64,000 nt of DNA, from contig NC_068351.1 of NCBI RefSeq assembly GCF_014633365.1, positions 17,118,907 through 17,182,906 on the forward strand. Reading direction: 5' to 3'. Under the pieces are notes generated by a model. That model was not told the DNA's origin and searched no databases. It worked only from the letters and a program-made list of their open reading frames with translations. Shown piece after piece: positions 11,421-22,932 of this stretch. The DNA is from Diospyros lotus. Its lineage: Eukaryota; Streptophyta; Magnoliopsida; Ericales; Ebenaceae. Within the stretch, counting starts at the first letter, position 1. Every line of letters begins with the position of its first letter. The translations under genes and the position numbers were made by a program.

Positions 11421-12054
11421 AGTTTTTCAATATGATCTAGATATTATCTTGTTATGACGTATTAATTGAGACTTGGTCTGATTTGATTATCATCTCGTCA
11501 ATGGATTAGTGCTGTTTTGTCATAACGGCTGGATGTCAGGACATGTTAATTGAGGTTTGCCTTAATTTGCCTAAGTATGGTTGTTAGTGACCTACTGGAC
11601 ACATATCTTGATTGTTAATTATTACGTCCATCAATGACGCATTGTTTCAAGCTTGCTTGTTGCGGGCTGAGAATTCTTTGGGTTTATCTTAACTTATATT
11701 CAGAAGATTCATTCCAAGCTTATACTCTGAAAGCTTTTTCCAAGTTATACTCTCGAGCCTATCCCGATATATAAAAGCTCCATGGAGCTTGCTTTAAGTT
11801 ATATCCTAGAAGTTAGTTAAAGTGTTATCCCATCAAGTCTCATTTAAACTCTAAGTTTGATTGGCTTGAGTTCACAGAAAAATTTAAAGCAAAAGGCACA
11901 TGTTCAGAGAATATTAAGCTTCATTGTGAAAGTACTTGTATTACAAAGCAAAAAATGAAAAAAGAAAGCGACAAGAAGCCCTAGCAAGGAGGAGCTGTTT
12001 CTTCAGGTGGCTGGCCCTCGATGTTCTCAGCTAGTGGGATGGCCCTGCTTTGGT

Positions 12055-13919
12055 TTAGCGAGGTGGAAGCCTCAATAGTTTTACCTTGGCAACTTGAGCC
12101 ATGAACCTCTTCACCTCCTCAACGGTTTCCTCACTAAAGAAGGAGAAGTCTATTTCTGGATGCTTCACCCATAAAGTGAAGAGAAACCACGAGTAGGTGT
12201 TGGATTTGGCCTCTTCGCGTACCTTGGCTATCTGGGCTTCCACATCCACCTTAATCTCATCAACGACCCTATCCACCATCTGCTCGCACTCATCAACTAG
12301 ATCAACGGCCAGCTTCAACTCGTCCTTCACCTTCTTCAGCTCCTCCTCGGCCTTATTTAGCTTGTCGATGAGACTGGAGTTAGTGGTCTCCCATAAAATC
12401 TTCTCTCGACGAAGTTCCTCCTCAAAGTCTTTATTTCTCTGTTATGCGTCTCGTAGTTGCATTTCAAGGTCGTCGACCTTCTTCTTAGCGTCTAGGAGCT
12501 CAATGATATGAGAATCCCACTCATTCTTGAGCTTCTTCACTTTCCTTGAGGCCCACTTTGGTGGCATTGAGCCATCCTTCAAAATCCACGGCCTGCCTTT
12601 TAAGCTTTATGGCAGTAAGGGATACCTAAAAAGTAAAAAGAGTTAGCTTGTAAGAGAAGGTAAGGCTAAGAAATTGAAGAATAAAGCCAGAGCTTATCAG
12701 GAGGCCATGGCAAGCTAAATAGTCATGTTCCAACTCCCCGATCATCTCCTCCCGGTCTAGACTTTTTAGAGATGAGCCCATAAATGATGGCACGTCATTG
12801 AGGAGGGCATCGAAGTAGACCCCTCCGGCTACGGGCTCCGGAGCTGTTTCTTTTTCGGGAAGCCTGACCCTCTTACTCCTGTCTTCCTCCTGCTGTTGCT
12901 ACCGATCTAGTCTCCTCTTCGATCTAGCAGTATGAGCATCTTGGGTTTCTTTAGCGGGCTCTTTCTCGCAACCTCTACAAGCCCCCATTTATTCAGAGGA
13001 AGTGGGGGCTTTTTGTTGTTGTTGCTAATGCTGTTGTTGTGTTCGTAGCCGTTGTTGTTGTCATTGTTTCAACCTCCCTCCCCTCAAGTTGGAGCTTAGA
13101 GCCTCAAGAGAAGTAGCACCTGATGTGGCGGCAAACTTATTGGGCTTAAGAAGGTTTAACTTCACCATTTCCACAACCGAACCTTCTCCCTCCTCGTTAT
13201 TGCTGGCCTCGGCAAGTTCAAAGGCGGCCAAGATGGGCCTCGTTCCTCGAACCCTGATGAACTCTCCCCCCTGTGACCTCAATGTCAAGGGGATGGGCAA
13301 GCTTATGCTCCCTAAGCAGTTCGTCTGTCAACTCAAGGTCTTCTGAACCCGATCCCGCAACAACAAGAAGATCGAGAATCTCGACCTCTCTAGCCGACAA
13401 GTTTGGCCTTCTGCCTCCAAGGTCTACACAACATAGTGAAGATGTCAGCAAAAAAAAAAAAAAATCCATGCGAGCAGGTGTGCCCTTACCCAGAGCCAGT
13501 GCGAAGCTATAATTTTTGAGTAGCTGGAGAGATGGGCAAGAAATGAAGAACCAATGGGACTTGTAATCGCCCGCATTGGACTTTCCCTTGGCCTTGCCCT
13601 GGGAAAGAAGGGATTTATAGGTTGAGGCACAAGCTATGAAGTAGTACAGCCTATCCTTGGCACTTTTAAAAGAATAAAGAAATTTTATGAGTCTTGGAGA
13701 TAGAGGAGAAAGGTCGTTCCTAAGGAATAAAATGGCTAAGGAAGTGAGTTGGGTATAGGAGTTAGGGGTTAATTGAAAAGGTGCAAGTTTGAGTTGGTTT
13801 AATAAGTTAAGGAGATATGGGGTAATAGGAAACCTAAACCCAAACTCGATGTGCTGGGAGCTAATGGCTATAAATCCAGTCGAAGGATAGGCCGCATGGT
13901 AGCTTGAAGAGGGCACCAT
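12055..13919 (-). pseudogene. Tat-1 antisense ORF (gypsy-type transposon domain plus coiled coil)
   Basis: On the strand opposite to pol, the frame from 13919 encodes HIEFGFRFPITPYLLNLLNQ, LKLAPFQLTPNSYTQLTSLA and FLRNDLSPLSPRLIKF. This resembles the putative gypsy-type transposon domain (PF04195). Downstream are an acidic low-complexity stretch (13300-13061) and a charged coiled-coil region ending in MKDELKLAVDLVDECEQMVD and HPEIDFSFFSEETVEEVKRF. Intron-like sequences interrupt it on the minus strand: GTAAGG to GTGTAG at 13489-13424, with a long T-run, and an acceptor CTTTTTAG near 12628. Grande-type Tat elements carry a comparable antisense gene of unknown function. Stops make this copy doubtful as a coding gene. 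Confidence 0.65.
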
Positions 13920-14987
13920 CGCTCGGTAGTCCTTCGAAAAATGAAACTCTCGAGTACAGGTCCCCAGCTCATGAAATTTGTTTTATAAGGGAATCTCTTG
14001 AAGACCTCTCACCCTTGACTTTCTTCAGCGACCTGCCCGCTGAAAGTCAAGCAGTTTCTAGAGCCATCTCTTCCGCGACCCCCCAGCTCGCGAGCTCGTC
14101 CCCTTAGTGTTATGCATCTCTACCACAATGCAATCTTCAGAATTTGAGGTATCGTCTTCTCCTATAATGTGATTGCAATGCTTTTGACCCGAGTTCCCTA
14201 CAGTGAAAGAAAGAATAGTCAGACCTAAGTTCCCTAAAGGTATTCCTTATTTATAAGGTCATACGCTTCGCAACAAGGCGCCGCCTAAGGAGGGGGGCTA
14301 AGACTACAAGTCCGGTACTCCATAAAATCTAACCCTAAAGTTAGCAAGCCCGAAGGCTCAGAGAATACCTAATAAACCGATTCAAATCAGTGCATTAGGA
14401 AATGAGAGGTGACTCAAAAGAAAGATGCTGACAGAATCAAGAAGGTAAAGGGACCAAGGAAAGTTAACTGGCGACAGAGGACCTAACGAAAGAAACCTCA
14501 AGAAAGAGACAAAGGTTACAAGAAACTTACCTATCGGTGAACCTCTTGCCAGTACCAGATTTTAGAGCAAGTCTCAGACAATGGTGGACACCCGGACGAT
14601 CGTAATCAGAAGAACTTCGTCACAATGAGAGTCTCTGAGGTGGAGGAAGACAAGGGAAGAATTTTAAAATAGCGCGAAGGGGGAAATGGAAGGGTCTCTC
14701 TACTATTTATATGTTCAGCTCAAACGATCCCAGTCGTCGAATCAAAATGACTTATGGCATGCCTCGCATTCACCTGTTGCACGATAGCTCGTGGGTCGCA
14801 TGGTTGTAATCATGTCCAGTAATGGGGGAACATGTGCATTAGATGCGTCTGATACCAAGTGTATCGCGTGGAATAGTGCAGCCCAAGCTGATTGGACAAA
14901 AGAATGAGAGAACAACTAGACAGATTGCATCAATCAACTGTTGTCAGCTCTCAGTCCATAGATCAAACTGAGAGTTGGGGGGGCTAG
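13920..14987 (+). other. Tat-1 3' untranslated region and polypurine tract
   Basis: There is no recognisable coding sequence. The stretch contains the region upstream of the antisense ORF and ends in the polypurine tract AGAGTTGGGGGGG (14971-14983), four bases before the 3' LTR. A divergent promoter for the antisense ORF would have to lie here or in the 3' LTR, but no clear TATA box for it was seen. Confidence 0.6.
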
Positions 14988-15580
14988 TGTCATGGTTGCT
15001 TTCCGAATAGAGTTAAGTGGGCTGGACTTGACCCAGCAGGCCGACCCAATCTCCCGAAGCCCAACGGGCCCAAGGTCGAGGTTGTCAGAGCAAGGCCGCA
15101 CATCGTCGAAACTCGAGCTCAGACCGCAGAATCAAGCGAGCTCCCAGTGTTGCTTTTAGTTCTCTGGCCTAACTGTTCAGCTCGCATAACAAAAAGACCA
15201 CAAAATAGTCAGAGGCAATATGCACCTGCCTCATCTGAAGCAAATCAAATCCCTAAAATCACGGCATTTGTTCCTGATAATTCGAAGATGTTAAGGAAAT
15301 TCCATCCACGGAGCAGAATCCTTCTACATTTAGAATTCATTCAAATTGTAAACACCTCACTCTATAAAGATGGGTCAATATCATCACTATAAAAGAGGAC
15401 AAGCAATACTATATTGTTTATCTGCCGGAATAACCAGAGAAACAGCCGTGGACTAGGCATCGTTAAGACCGAACCACGTAAAAATCCTCCTATGTTCTTT
15501 TTATTCTTTGTTTCGTTTTGTTCTTTCCTTTAGTCTCGTGTTTGTTGCTTCACTGCGGGTTCTCGAACTCTGGTCGACCA
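14988..15580 (+). repeat. Tat-1 3' LTR
   Basis: This 593-bp LTR aligns over its whole length with the two halves of the 5' LTR (5021-5392 and 8130-8350). It starts TGTCATGGTTGC and ends GGTCGACCA. Core promoter TCTATAAAGATGG lies near 15360. Substitutions relative to the 5' copy are frequent, so the insertion is not recent. Confidence 0.85.
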
Positions 15581-15585
15581 ATTCT

Positions 15586-17698
15586 GAATGTCGACAATAC
15601 TCAAGTATAATTCCAAAATAGTTGAGTATATGTTGTATATAATCGAGTATTTCATAAAGCATGTGGGAACAAATCAAGTAAACCCTTTGTGGTAATCGAG
15701 TAAATTTTTTGAAAATATTTTGTAAAAATCCAATCGAGTATGTTTTGAAGATAATGGAGTAATGCATAGTTTATTTTCAAGTTAGTCGATTACATATATA
15801 TATATATAATCGAGTAAAGGTTTAATTTAATCGACTATCAAAATTCTTATATTCGAGTGTGCTATGCAATTTTCTGTCATCTTGATTTTAATAGAGTAAA
15901 CTTAACTTTATAATCGAGTGAATAATGCAAGTTTCTAAGGCTCAAAAGTTAGTCGAGTAATGATTTGATCATGCTAAGTAAGCCCTTCACAAAATCAATT
16001 ATATAGTTTATCCAATCAAGTAAGGACCAAACTTAGTCGGGTAAATAAAAACTTAGTTGAGTATTTTTTGCCAGATTTTGAAAAATATAGCCGTTAGATG
16101 CATTTAATGATTTGACAGATGGATGTTTGTTGAGAAATTTGTGTCCTGATTTATTGAGAAAGTACTTAGGTAAAATTAAATAAGAAAATATATTTTTTGT
16201 AAATTTGGTCCATTGATGATATCCAAAATATTTTAAAATTATTTTTATGTTTGATAATTTTATACTAGGTATAATTTCAAAATAGTTGAGTATATGTTGT
16301 ATATAATCGAGTATTTCACAAAGCATGTGAGAACAAATCAAGTAAATCCTTTGTGATTATCGAGTAAAGTTTTTGAAAGTATTTTGTAAGAATCCAATCG
16401 AGTATGTTTTGAATATAATGGAGTAATACTCTATTTATTTTCAAGTTAGTCGATTACATATATGTATATAATTGAGTAAAGGTTTATTTTAATTGACTAT
16501 CAAAATTCTTATACTCGAGTGTGCTATGCAATTTTCTGTCATCTTGATTTTAATCGAGTAAACTTAGCTTTATAATCGAGTGAATAATGCAAGTTTCTAA
16601 GGCTCAAGAGTTAGTCGAGTAATGATTTGATCATACTCGAGTAAGCCCTTCACAAAAAGAATTACATAGTTTATCCAATCGAGTAAGGATCAAACTTAGT
16701 CGAGTAAGCCTAAAACTTAGTCGAGTATTTTCTGGTTGATTTTGAAAAATATAGCTATTAGATGCGTTTAATGTTGCCAGTTTCATCTTTTCAATTCATT
16801 AAATGTTCTTCAGACCTCATGAACATACTCTCATGATTTATTATCAATTGTTTAATGCTCATAGAGATAAAAAGTGGCAATTGTGACTCAATTAAAACAT
16901 TCCAATTGTCATTTGTCATGTTAACTAACATTCAATGTAGGAAATCTATAAATAGGAGAAGAAGTTGACTAAGGAAGGTGACAACACTGAGAACATTTGA
17001 AGAAATATACAAGAACTCTTCTCAAGAGCTTCAAGCGATCATTCAAATCATTTTCTAAAAGCCTCCTACTTTTCACAAGCTTATATATTATTTTTAAGTG
17101 AGACTTTTAAAGAAAGTGTTTTTTTATTCAAATCTTGTAACTCTCTTTCAAGAGAAACGTTTTAATGCTTACTGTTTTATCTTATATTTTTCTCTTGAGA
17201 AATCCTTTCACAATATTTGTGAAACTTGTAAAGGTTATACCTAATCCTTGAAAAGGTTGTTTGGTTGTGGTTGAGCCCAGTGTGAAAAGCCAATTGTAAA
17301 GGTTACGTCTTGTCCTTTGAAAGGCAATGGTTGTGGCTAAGCCCAGTTTCAGTGGTTGTGCATGAGCCTAGTTTGAAAAAGCCAACTATAAAGGTTACCT
17401 CTTATCCTTTGAAAGGAGTGATTGTGGTTGAGCCTAGTTTGAAAAATCCAATTGTAAAGGTTAAGTATCTAATCTTGCGTAAAAGTATACGAGGTAATAG
17501 TATAAACTTTGTGTGTTTGCAAAATCTTTGGTTGTGAACTAAGGTAGTGGACTAAGCTTTAAGGTTGAACCACTCTAATTTCTATGTATTACATTCTTAG
17601 TTTCTTTACATTTTAGTTCAATTTGATTATTTGTGTTTAAGTTTTAAAAGGGTGAAAAAGTTTAATTCACTCCAACTCTCAAGCTAATAATTTTATCA
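15586..17698 (+). repeat. LTR of a SIRE-like copia element with TCGAGT motif array
   Basis: The right edge (TTTTATCA at 17691-17698) is followed two bases later by a Met-tRNA-type primer site. A TATA box CTATAAATAGG lies near 16947 and a short leader follows. Upstream, 15600-16740 carries 18 exact TCGAGT words plus many variants. The upstream half is duplicated with a period of 664 bp (15606 and 16270). Pieces of a repeated GAAAAGCCAATTGTAAAGGTTA phrase lie at 17283-17462. The left boundary is uncertain because Tat-1 abuts it. Confidence 0.75.
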
Positions 17699-17700
17699 AG

Positions 17701-17715
17701 TGGTATCAAAGCAGG
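17701..17715 (+). promoter_or_regulatory. Copia primer binding site (Met-tRNA type)
   Basis: TGGTATCAAAGCAGG matches the usual copia primer site TGGTATCAGAGC, complementary to the 3' end of initiator tRNA-Met, with one substitution. It lies just inside the LTR end at 17698. Confidence 0.8.
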
Positions 17716-17737
17716 TATCTTTAAATAGGTCTAAACA

Positions 17738-18583
17738 ACCATGAGTAAAGATTAGAATGACCAACACATCTAGCAATGCATTCCAAGAGAGGTAGTCCTA
17801 CAACAAGCCTTCATTCTTTGATGGGAACAACTACACCTACTGAAATAACAGGATGGAGACCTTCATCATCTCAAGAGATGTTGAAGCCTGGAAGGTGATT
17901 GTCACTGGCTTCCAAAGGTAAAGAGGTCCAAAATAAGAATGTTTAAACATGATTATGAACTGTTTTTAATGCAGCCCAATGTACCTATTAAGAATATGTA
18001 CACTAGGTTAAATAACATTGTTTATAATCTTAAGAACCTACAAAAACTTGTTTCCAATAAGGATATAGTAGAGAAAATTTTACAATGCCTTCCCCATGAA
18101 TGGCATCCTAAGGTCATTGTTATTCAAGAAGCACAAGACCTTGAAAAATTACCCCTAGATGAATTAATAGGATCACTTATGACTCATGAGCTTTCTATGA
18201 AAAGGAAACAAGAAATACCAAATAACAAAAATAAAAGTGTAGCCGTTAAAGCATCTAAAATTGAAACTTCTAAATATGAATCTAGTGATTTAGAAGATGT
18301 TACCTTGCTAGCTAAAAAGTTCATTAGAAGATTCAACAAGATGTCTTTTATGTATTTTCGCAGAAACAAGTCTGATAGAACTACCAAGAAAGATCAAAAG
18401 CAAAAGGTAAAATGTTATGGCTATGGTAAGCCAGGCTATATCAAGCCAGAGTGTCTAAAACCCAAGAAAGATGAGAAGCTAAAGGACAAGAAGAAGAAGA
18501 AGAAGAAGAAGAAGAAGAAGAAGAAGGTTCTAGCAGCCTGGAGTGATGAGGATGCATCATCCTCATCAGAAGATGAAGCCTAG
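17738..18583 (+). pseudogene. Copia gag (UBN2-type), SIRE-like
   Basis: The N-terminal part reads SFDGNNYTY-stop-NNRMETFIISRDVEAWKVI in frame, so an invariant Trp is replaced by TGA near 17850. From 17939 an open frame of 214 codons gives FKHDYELFLMQPNVPIKNMY, then NIVYNLKNLQKLVSNKDIVE and LPLDELIGSLMTHELSMKRK, a good match to the UBN2/gag domain of SIRE/Maximus copia elements. The zinc knuckle is degenerate: CYGYGKPGYIKPEC keeps the first and last Cys of CCHC but has Tyr for the second Cys and for His. A poly-Lys run from an AAG microsatellite and an acidic Ser-rich tail end the frame. No protease or integrase follows. Confidence 0.75.
18488..18529 (+). repeat. AAG microsatellite in gag
   Basis: About 13 consecutive AAG triplets encode a Lys run. 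The tract does not break the frame. Confidence 0.9.
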
Positions 18584-18589
18584 TGGAAG

Positions 18590-19480
18590 CATTGTTACGT
18601 TCCTGGTCTTATATGTGGATTATATATTAATTATGGGTAACAACGTGGATATGATGTTGTCTACTAAAGGTTGGTTGTTCAAAGTATTCTCCATGAAAGA
18701 TTTGGAAAATGCTACTTATATTTTGGGAATTCAACTTGGAGCTTGTACATAGAGAAGATGTTAAAACGGTTTAGAATGTTGAATTCCAGGAAATGTCTTG
18801 CGCTTGCCAGGCCTGAGATTCATCTTTCTAAAGGTATGTCCCAAACACACATGAAGAGAGATATCATATCATTCAAGTACCTTATACTTTGGCGGTTGGG
18901 AGCCTTATGTATGTGATGATATGTATAAGGCCTGATATTGCTTTCGCAGTAAACGTTAATAGATATCAGTCAGATCCTGGTGAAAGTCACTGGAGAGGTG
19001 TTAAACATATCTTGAAGTACATGAGAATAACTAAAGATATATTACTAATTTATGGAGGTGGTGATATCCATTAATGGGTACACATATTTGGATTTCCAAT
19101 TAGTTATTAATGATCATAAGTCGACATCAGGTTTTTTTTTTTTTTCTCTTGAATGGTGGTGCTGTGAGCCGGAAAATTTCCAAGAAGGAAATCATAGTGG
19201 ATTCAACCATTGAAGCCGAATATATGGCAACATGTGATGCTGCTAAGGAAGTTATTTGGATTTGCAAATTTGTTTCTCATCTCAAAGTGGTTCTGTCTAT
19301 TTTGTCGCCAGTACTTTATATTGCGACAACAATGGAGCTATTGCACAGGCGAAGGAACCACAGTCTGATAAGAAATCCAAACACGTTGAACATTGATTTC
19401 ACCTCATTTGAGAGATTATTGCACGTGGAGATGTACAGTTACAAAAGATGATGTACCTGGCCCATTTACCAAGGCTATGA
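18590..19480 (+). pseudogene. Copia RT end and RNase H, different element from the preceding gag
   Basis: Starting at SGSIVTFLVLYVDYILIMGN, this is the RT catalytic motif with the second Asp of YVDD changed to Tyr. It continues with FSMKDLENATYILGI and, in other frames, HLSKGMSQTH, VGSLMYVMICIRPDIAFAVN, HWRGVKHILKYM, then RNase H STIEAEYMATCDAAKEVIWI and VQLQKMMYLAHL-like end. Frameshifts separate the parts and a T-run interrupts near 19133. The sequence resembles the minus-strand copia at 62310-64000 more than any SIRE element. It is joined directly to the gag above, so integrase and the RT front half are missing. Confidence 0.8.
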
Positions 19481-19586
19481 CTCAGTCATAGCTTGAACAA
19501 CATCTTGAGAAGATGGGTATTCAATACTTATTGGTGGTGATGCACCAGCTTTGTGCTTTACACTTGATGTAAATTAGCATTAGTGC

Positions 19587-20860
19587 AAGTGGGAGGTTGT
19601 TAGTTATGTGCTCTAATGTTAGATTTAGATGATATCTGGTATGTGTGTAATATTAATACATATGATGTATCTTTATAAAAAGACACGTTTATCATCATTC
19701 ATTACTCTCTAATTTAGTTGTATGAATGAGTCCCTAGATTTCCTATTTGGGAGTCTTATTCTTAAATTTGTTAAGAATATGTGACATGATTTTTTGGTAG
19801 TGGGATTTCTTAAATATTCTTGGTCCTTAGATTAATCGGATAAGGACTATGATTAGTAAATTATGGTTTGGCATGAGATTTACTACCTTGATTAGTATAA
19901 GATACTAATGGTTAAGGGTAGTGAGTCACATATCACATGACATGGGGATGTCTCTAGTAAACTCGTGGGTGGTTGTTGGAGAACAATGCACTAAATGTGA
20001 AACCGATGACTGATCACATGGAATTGTGGATAATGATCTTGTCATCAAATTGCAATTGTATAACTGATCCTTAGACTTGAACTGATACGGTTGTCTTGTG
20101 TATTAGTGTGTGAGATTGCTAATGTGTCGAACAATCCAATTGCGAGGTGGGGATGTTCATTTATGTGGTTCTGTATTGTTGGTGCATAGAGGAAAGTGTT
20201 CAAGGATAGGATCTGTCACCCTCAACTCGATGAGACGAATGTCCTTTGTGGTCTACTATTAGTGTGATAGGAAAGTCCTTAGCCAAGGTAATATGTTAAT
20301 TAAGAAAATGTTTCCTAAGGTGTCATCTAGTCACATTGATAAGACTGGCATATAATTATTGAGTTTGTGAGTTTATCACACCATGACTCTTGCTCGGTCG
20401 GGACGTTGAGTAACAGAATGATTGTATTACGTGGTAATCGCCAGCTGTAATAGACTCACTTGAAGTTTGACTTCATTTCCTACTATATTGTGTTGGATCG
20501 CTACTAGGCTATTTTCTAAGACCTTTTAGAATGTCACCAGAATATGGAGAGATTCTCATGATGGGTTGAGATGTTTCGACTGGTGTTAAAAGGGTTTTAG
20601 TGTTATCTAACTACTATTAGGTAATGAACTTAAAAAATCTCACACCATATAGCGTGGCATCTGGTATCGGCACTATGCACCTGTCATGTCTCGAACATCA
20701 TTAATAGTTAATGATGGTTTATAATATGTTAATGTGGTTCATTAATAGTTAATGATAGTTTAGATTAGGTTAGGTTAGGTTTTAAGACCTGTTTTTTAGA
20801 CACACAAAGTGTAGTGTTATTTGTGTTACCAATTAGACAAGCTTGTTAGTTAGAGGTGTT
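19587..20860 (+). repeat. Polypurine tract and 3' LTR of copia family B, truncated
   Basis: The polypurine tract AAGTGGGAGGT (19587-19597) precedes an LTR that starts TGTTAGTTATGTGCTC at 19598. The same LTR recurs at 53078 (TGTTAGTGTTAGTGCTC), with similarity along its length including a CTCG.TCGGGA.GTT phrase at 20393 and 55563. It fades into unrelated sequence before copia-1 at 20950. Its right part from 20391 belongs to the tandem duplication. Confidence 0.7.
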
Positions 20861-20949
20861 CATTATTTTGAATAGAACCTAAACCTAAAGGAAAGCAATT
20901 TAATTTTGTATTGGATTAGTTTGATTCTTATTTTAATTTTTTCAAAACC

Positions 20950-21616
20950 TGTTAGTCCCACGACTATTTTAACCAGCCAAGGATGAAACCAAGAAAAAAG
21001 CCAAGAAATCAAATCGAAAAATATGGCAATCACACCAAGAACACAACACAGACAGTACACACGATATATGTGTTCAGATCTGTAAATGGATCCTAATCAC
21101 GGAAAAGGTTTTCGCCTTTAGTCAATCCACTAAATCAAAGATTAGAAATTGATTACAAAGATTCATCAATGAACAAACAATTACAGTATTGCATCAAGAA
21201 GACAAAATACAACTCGAGTACAAATTTGCAACAAATTGTGCAAAACCACAGTACTCACCACTGTCCCTTGCCGTTTCTCCCACGATGAAATGATTTTAAC
21301 TGGAGATCAAGTAATTCAACTAAAGTTCTTACTGATCGAAGGATTCACAGGTTGTGTCTCCTTACCTTGGGCCGATTTAGGGTTTCTTGATTGCAAAAGT
21401 GAAAAGTGACGATTGGGTTCTAGATAACAGCCTTATATATCAAGAGTGAAAGAATGCTAACCACACGATGACCGCTTATAAGAGATCAATGATTAGTATT
21501 AAAACACGATCAAATAATTCTGAAATGAAAATGTAATTAAATCCAAATGTCACGTAAATGAAATGTAAACAAAATACAATCTGACATCATGTAATTTTGA
21601 ATCACATATCACAACA
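20950..21616 (-). repeat. Copia-1 3' LTR, copy 1
   Basis: This 667-bp LTR has the same length as the 5' LTR at 36292-36958. On the minus strand it begins TGTTGTGATATGTG and is preceded by the purine-rich tract AAGGTGGAATT. Confidence 0.9.
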
Positions 21617-21952
21617 AATTCCACCTTGATTCAATAATGGATTTGACTCGAGTCCTCTGCAACTCTCCCACAGCTACGTTGGGAGCACTTTGAGCAGACC
21701 TAATGCTTGCTTAAACTTGACTACTGGTATAAGTTTAGTTAACATATCTGCTGGGTTAATTTCCGTTGAGATTTTCTCTACCTTAATATGCCCTTTAGAT
21801 ATAATATCCCTAACAAAATGGAGTCGTACATCTATGCGCTTGGTTCTCTCATGAAACCCACTATTTTTAGAGGGATGAATTGCACTTTTTGAATCACAAA
21901 GTACCTTAGGGACCTGCTTGCCTAAGCCTAATTCATTTGTTATTCCCTATAA

Positions 21953-22342
21953 TCAGATGGCTTCTGTAAGAACCACATATTCAGCCTCAGTGGTTGATAA
22001 GGCCACTATGTGCTGGAGATTTGCTTTCCAGCTTATCAAATTTTCACCTGTGGTAAAAACATACCCTGTTAAAGATCTTCTTTTGTCCAAATCAGCTGCA
22101 AAATCTGAATCATAATAACCTTCTATGCAGCTATCATTCCTAGTGTTTGAATTAAACACTAAGCGTTTATCTACTGTCCCTTTAAGATACCTAAGTATCC
22201 ACTTAACATCTTTCCAATGATCCTTGGATGGGTTACTCATAAACCTACTTACTAGGCTTACACCATATGCAATATCAAGCTTAACGCCTATCATTGCATA
22301 CATTAAACTTCCTACAGCATTGGAATATGGGACATTCTTCAT
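21953..22342 (-). pseudogene. Copia-1 RNase H end, duplicated copy
   Basis: This is the second copy of the copia-1 pol end, created by the 1.98-kb tandem duplication. It reads AVGSLMYAMIGVKLDIAYGV, HWKDVKWILRYLKGTVDKRL, then RNase H YDSDFAADLDKRRSLTGYVF and ALSTTEAEYVVLTEAI. The Asp and Glu residues of copia RNase H (the D in SDFA and the E in TEAEY) are present. It lacks any upstream pol because the duplication junction cuts it at 22373. Confidence 0.85.
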
Positions 22343-22932
22343 GTACTCCTCTTCTTCCTTAGGTAAATTACCTTGCTCGGTCGGGACGTTGAGTAACAGA
22401 ATGATTGTATTACACGGTAATCACCAGCTGTAATAGACTCACTTGAAGTTTGACTTCATTTCCTACTATATTGTGTTGGATCGCTGCTAGGCTCTTTCCT
22501 AAGACCTTTTAGAATGTCACCAGAATATGGAGAGATTCTCATGATGGGTCGAGATGTTTCGACTGGTGTTAAAAGGGTTTTAGTGTTATCTAACTGCTAT
22601 TAGGTAATGAACTTAAAAAATCTCACACCATATAGCGTGGCATCTGGTATCGGCACTATGCACCTGTCATGTCTCGAACATCATTAATAGTTAATGATGG
22701 TTTATAATATGTTAATGTGGTTCATTAATAGTTAATGATAGTTTAGATTAGGTTAGGTTAGGTTTTAAGACCTGTTTTTTAGACACACAAAGTGTAGTGT
22801 TATTTGTGTTACCAATTAGGCAAGCTTGTTAGTTAGAGGTGTTCATTATTTTGAATAGAACCTAAACCTAAAGGAAAGCAATTTAATTTTGTACTGGATT
22901 AGTTTGATTCTTATTTTAATTTTTTCAAAACC

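Larger units (their letters stand above)
5021..15580 (+). mobile_element. Tat-1: defective Ty3/gypsy Tat-lineage retrotransposon
   Basis: The element has two related LTRs starting TGTTATGGGTGC (5021) and TGTCATGGTTGC (14988). After removal of the nested solo LTR both are 593 bp long. Flanks read ATACT (5016-5020) and ATTCT (15581-15585), a 4-of-5 target duplication. The internal order is RT end, RNase H, second RNase H, integrase, a tandem-repeat block, an antisense coding region, polypurine tract and 3' LTR. A second RNase H plus an antisense reading frame between pol and the 3' LTR is typical of the Tat lineage (Grande, Retand). The primer site, gag, protease and the RT catalytic half are missing. 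Confidence 0.85.

Noticed and set aside
17701..17715. A tRNA-like sequence
   Set aside because: It is only the short primer complement and no cloverleaf can be formed around it.
20763..20785. Three TTAGG units as interstitial telomere repeat
   Set aside because: Plant telomere repeats are TTTAGGG; three TTAGG units in AT-rich LTR sequence are easily random and are simply duplicated with the 1.98-kb unit.
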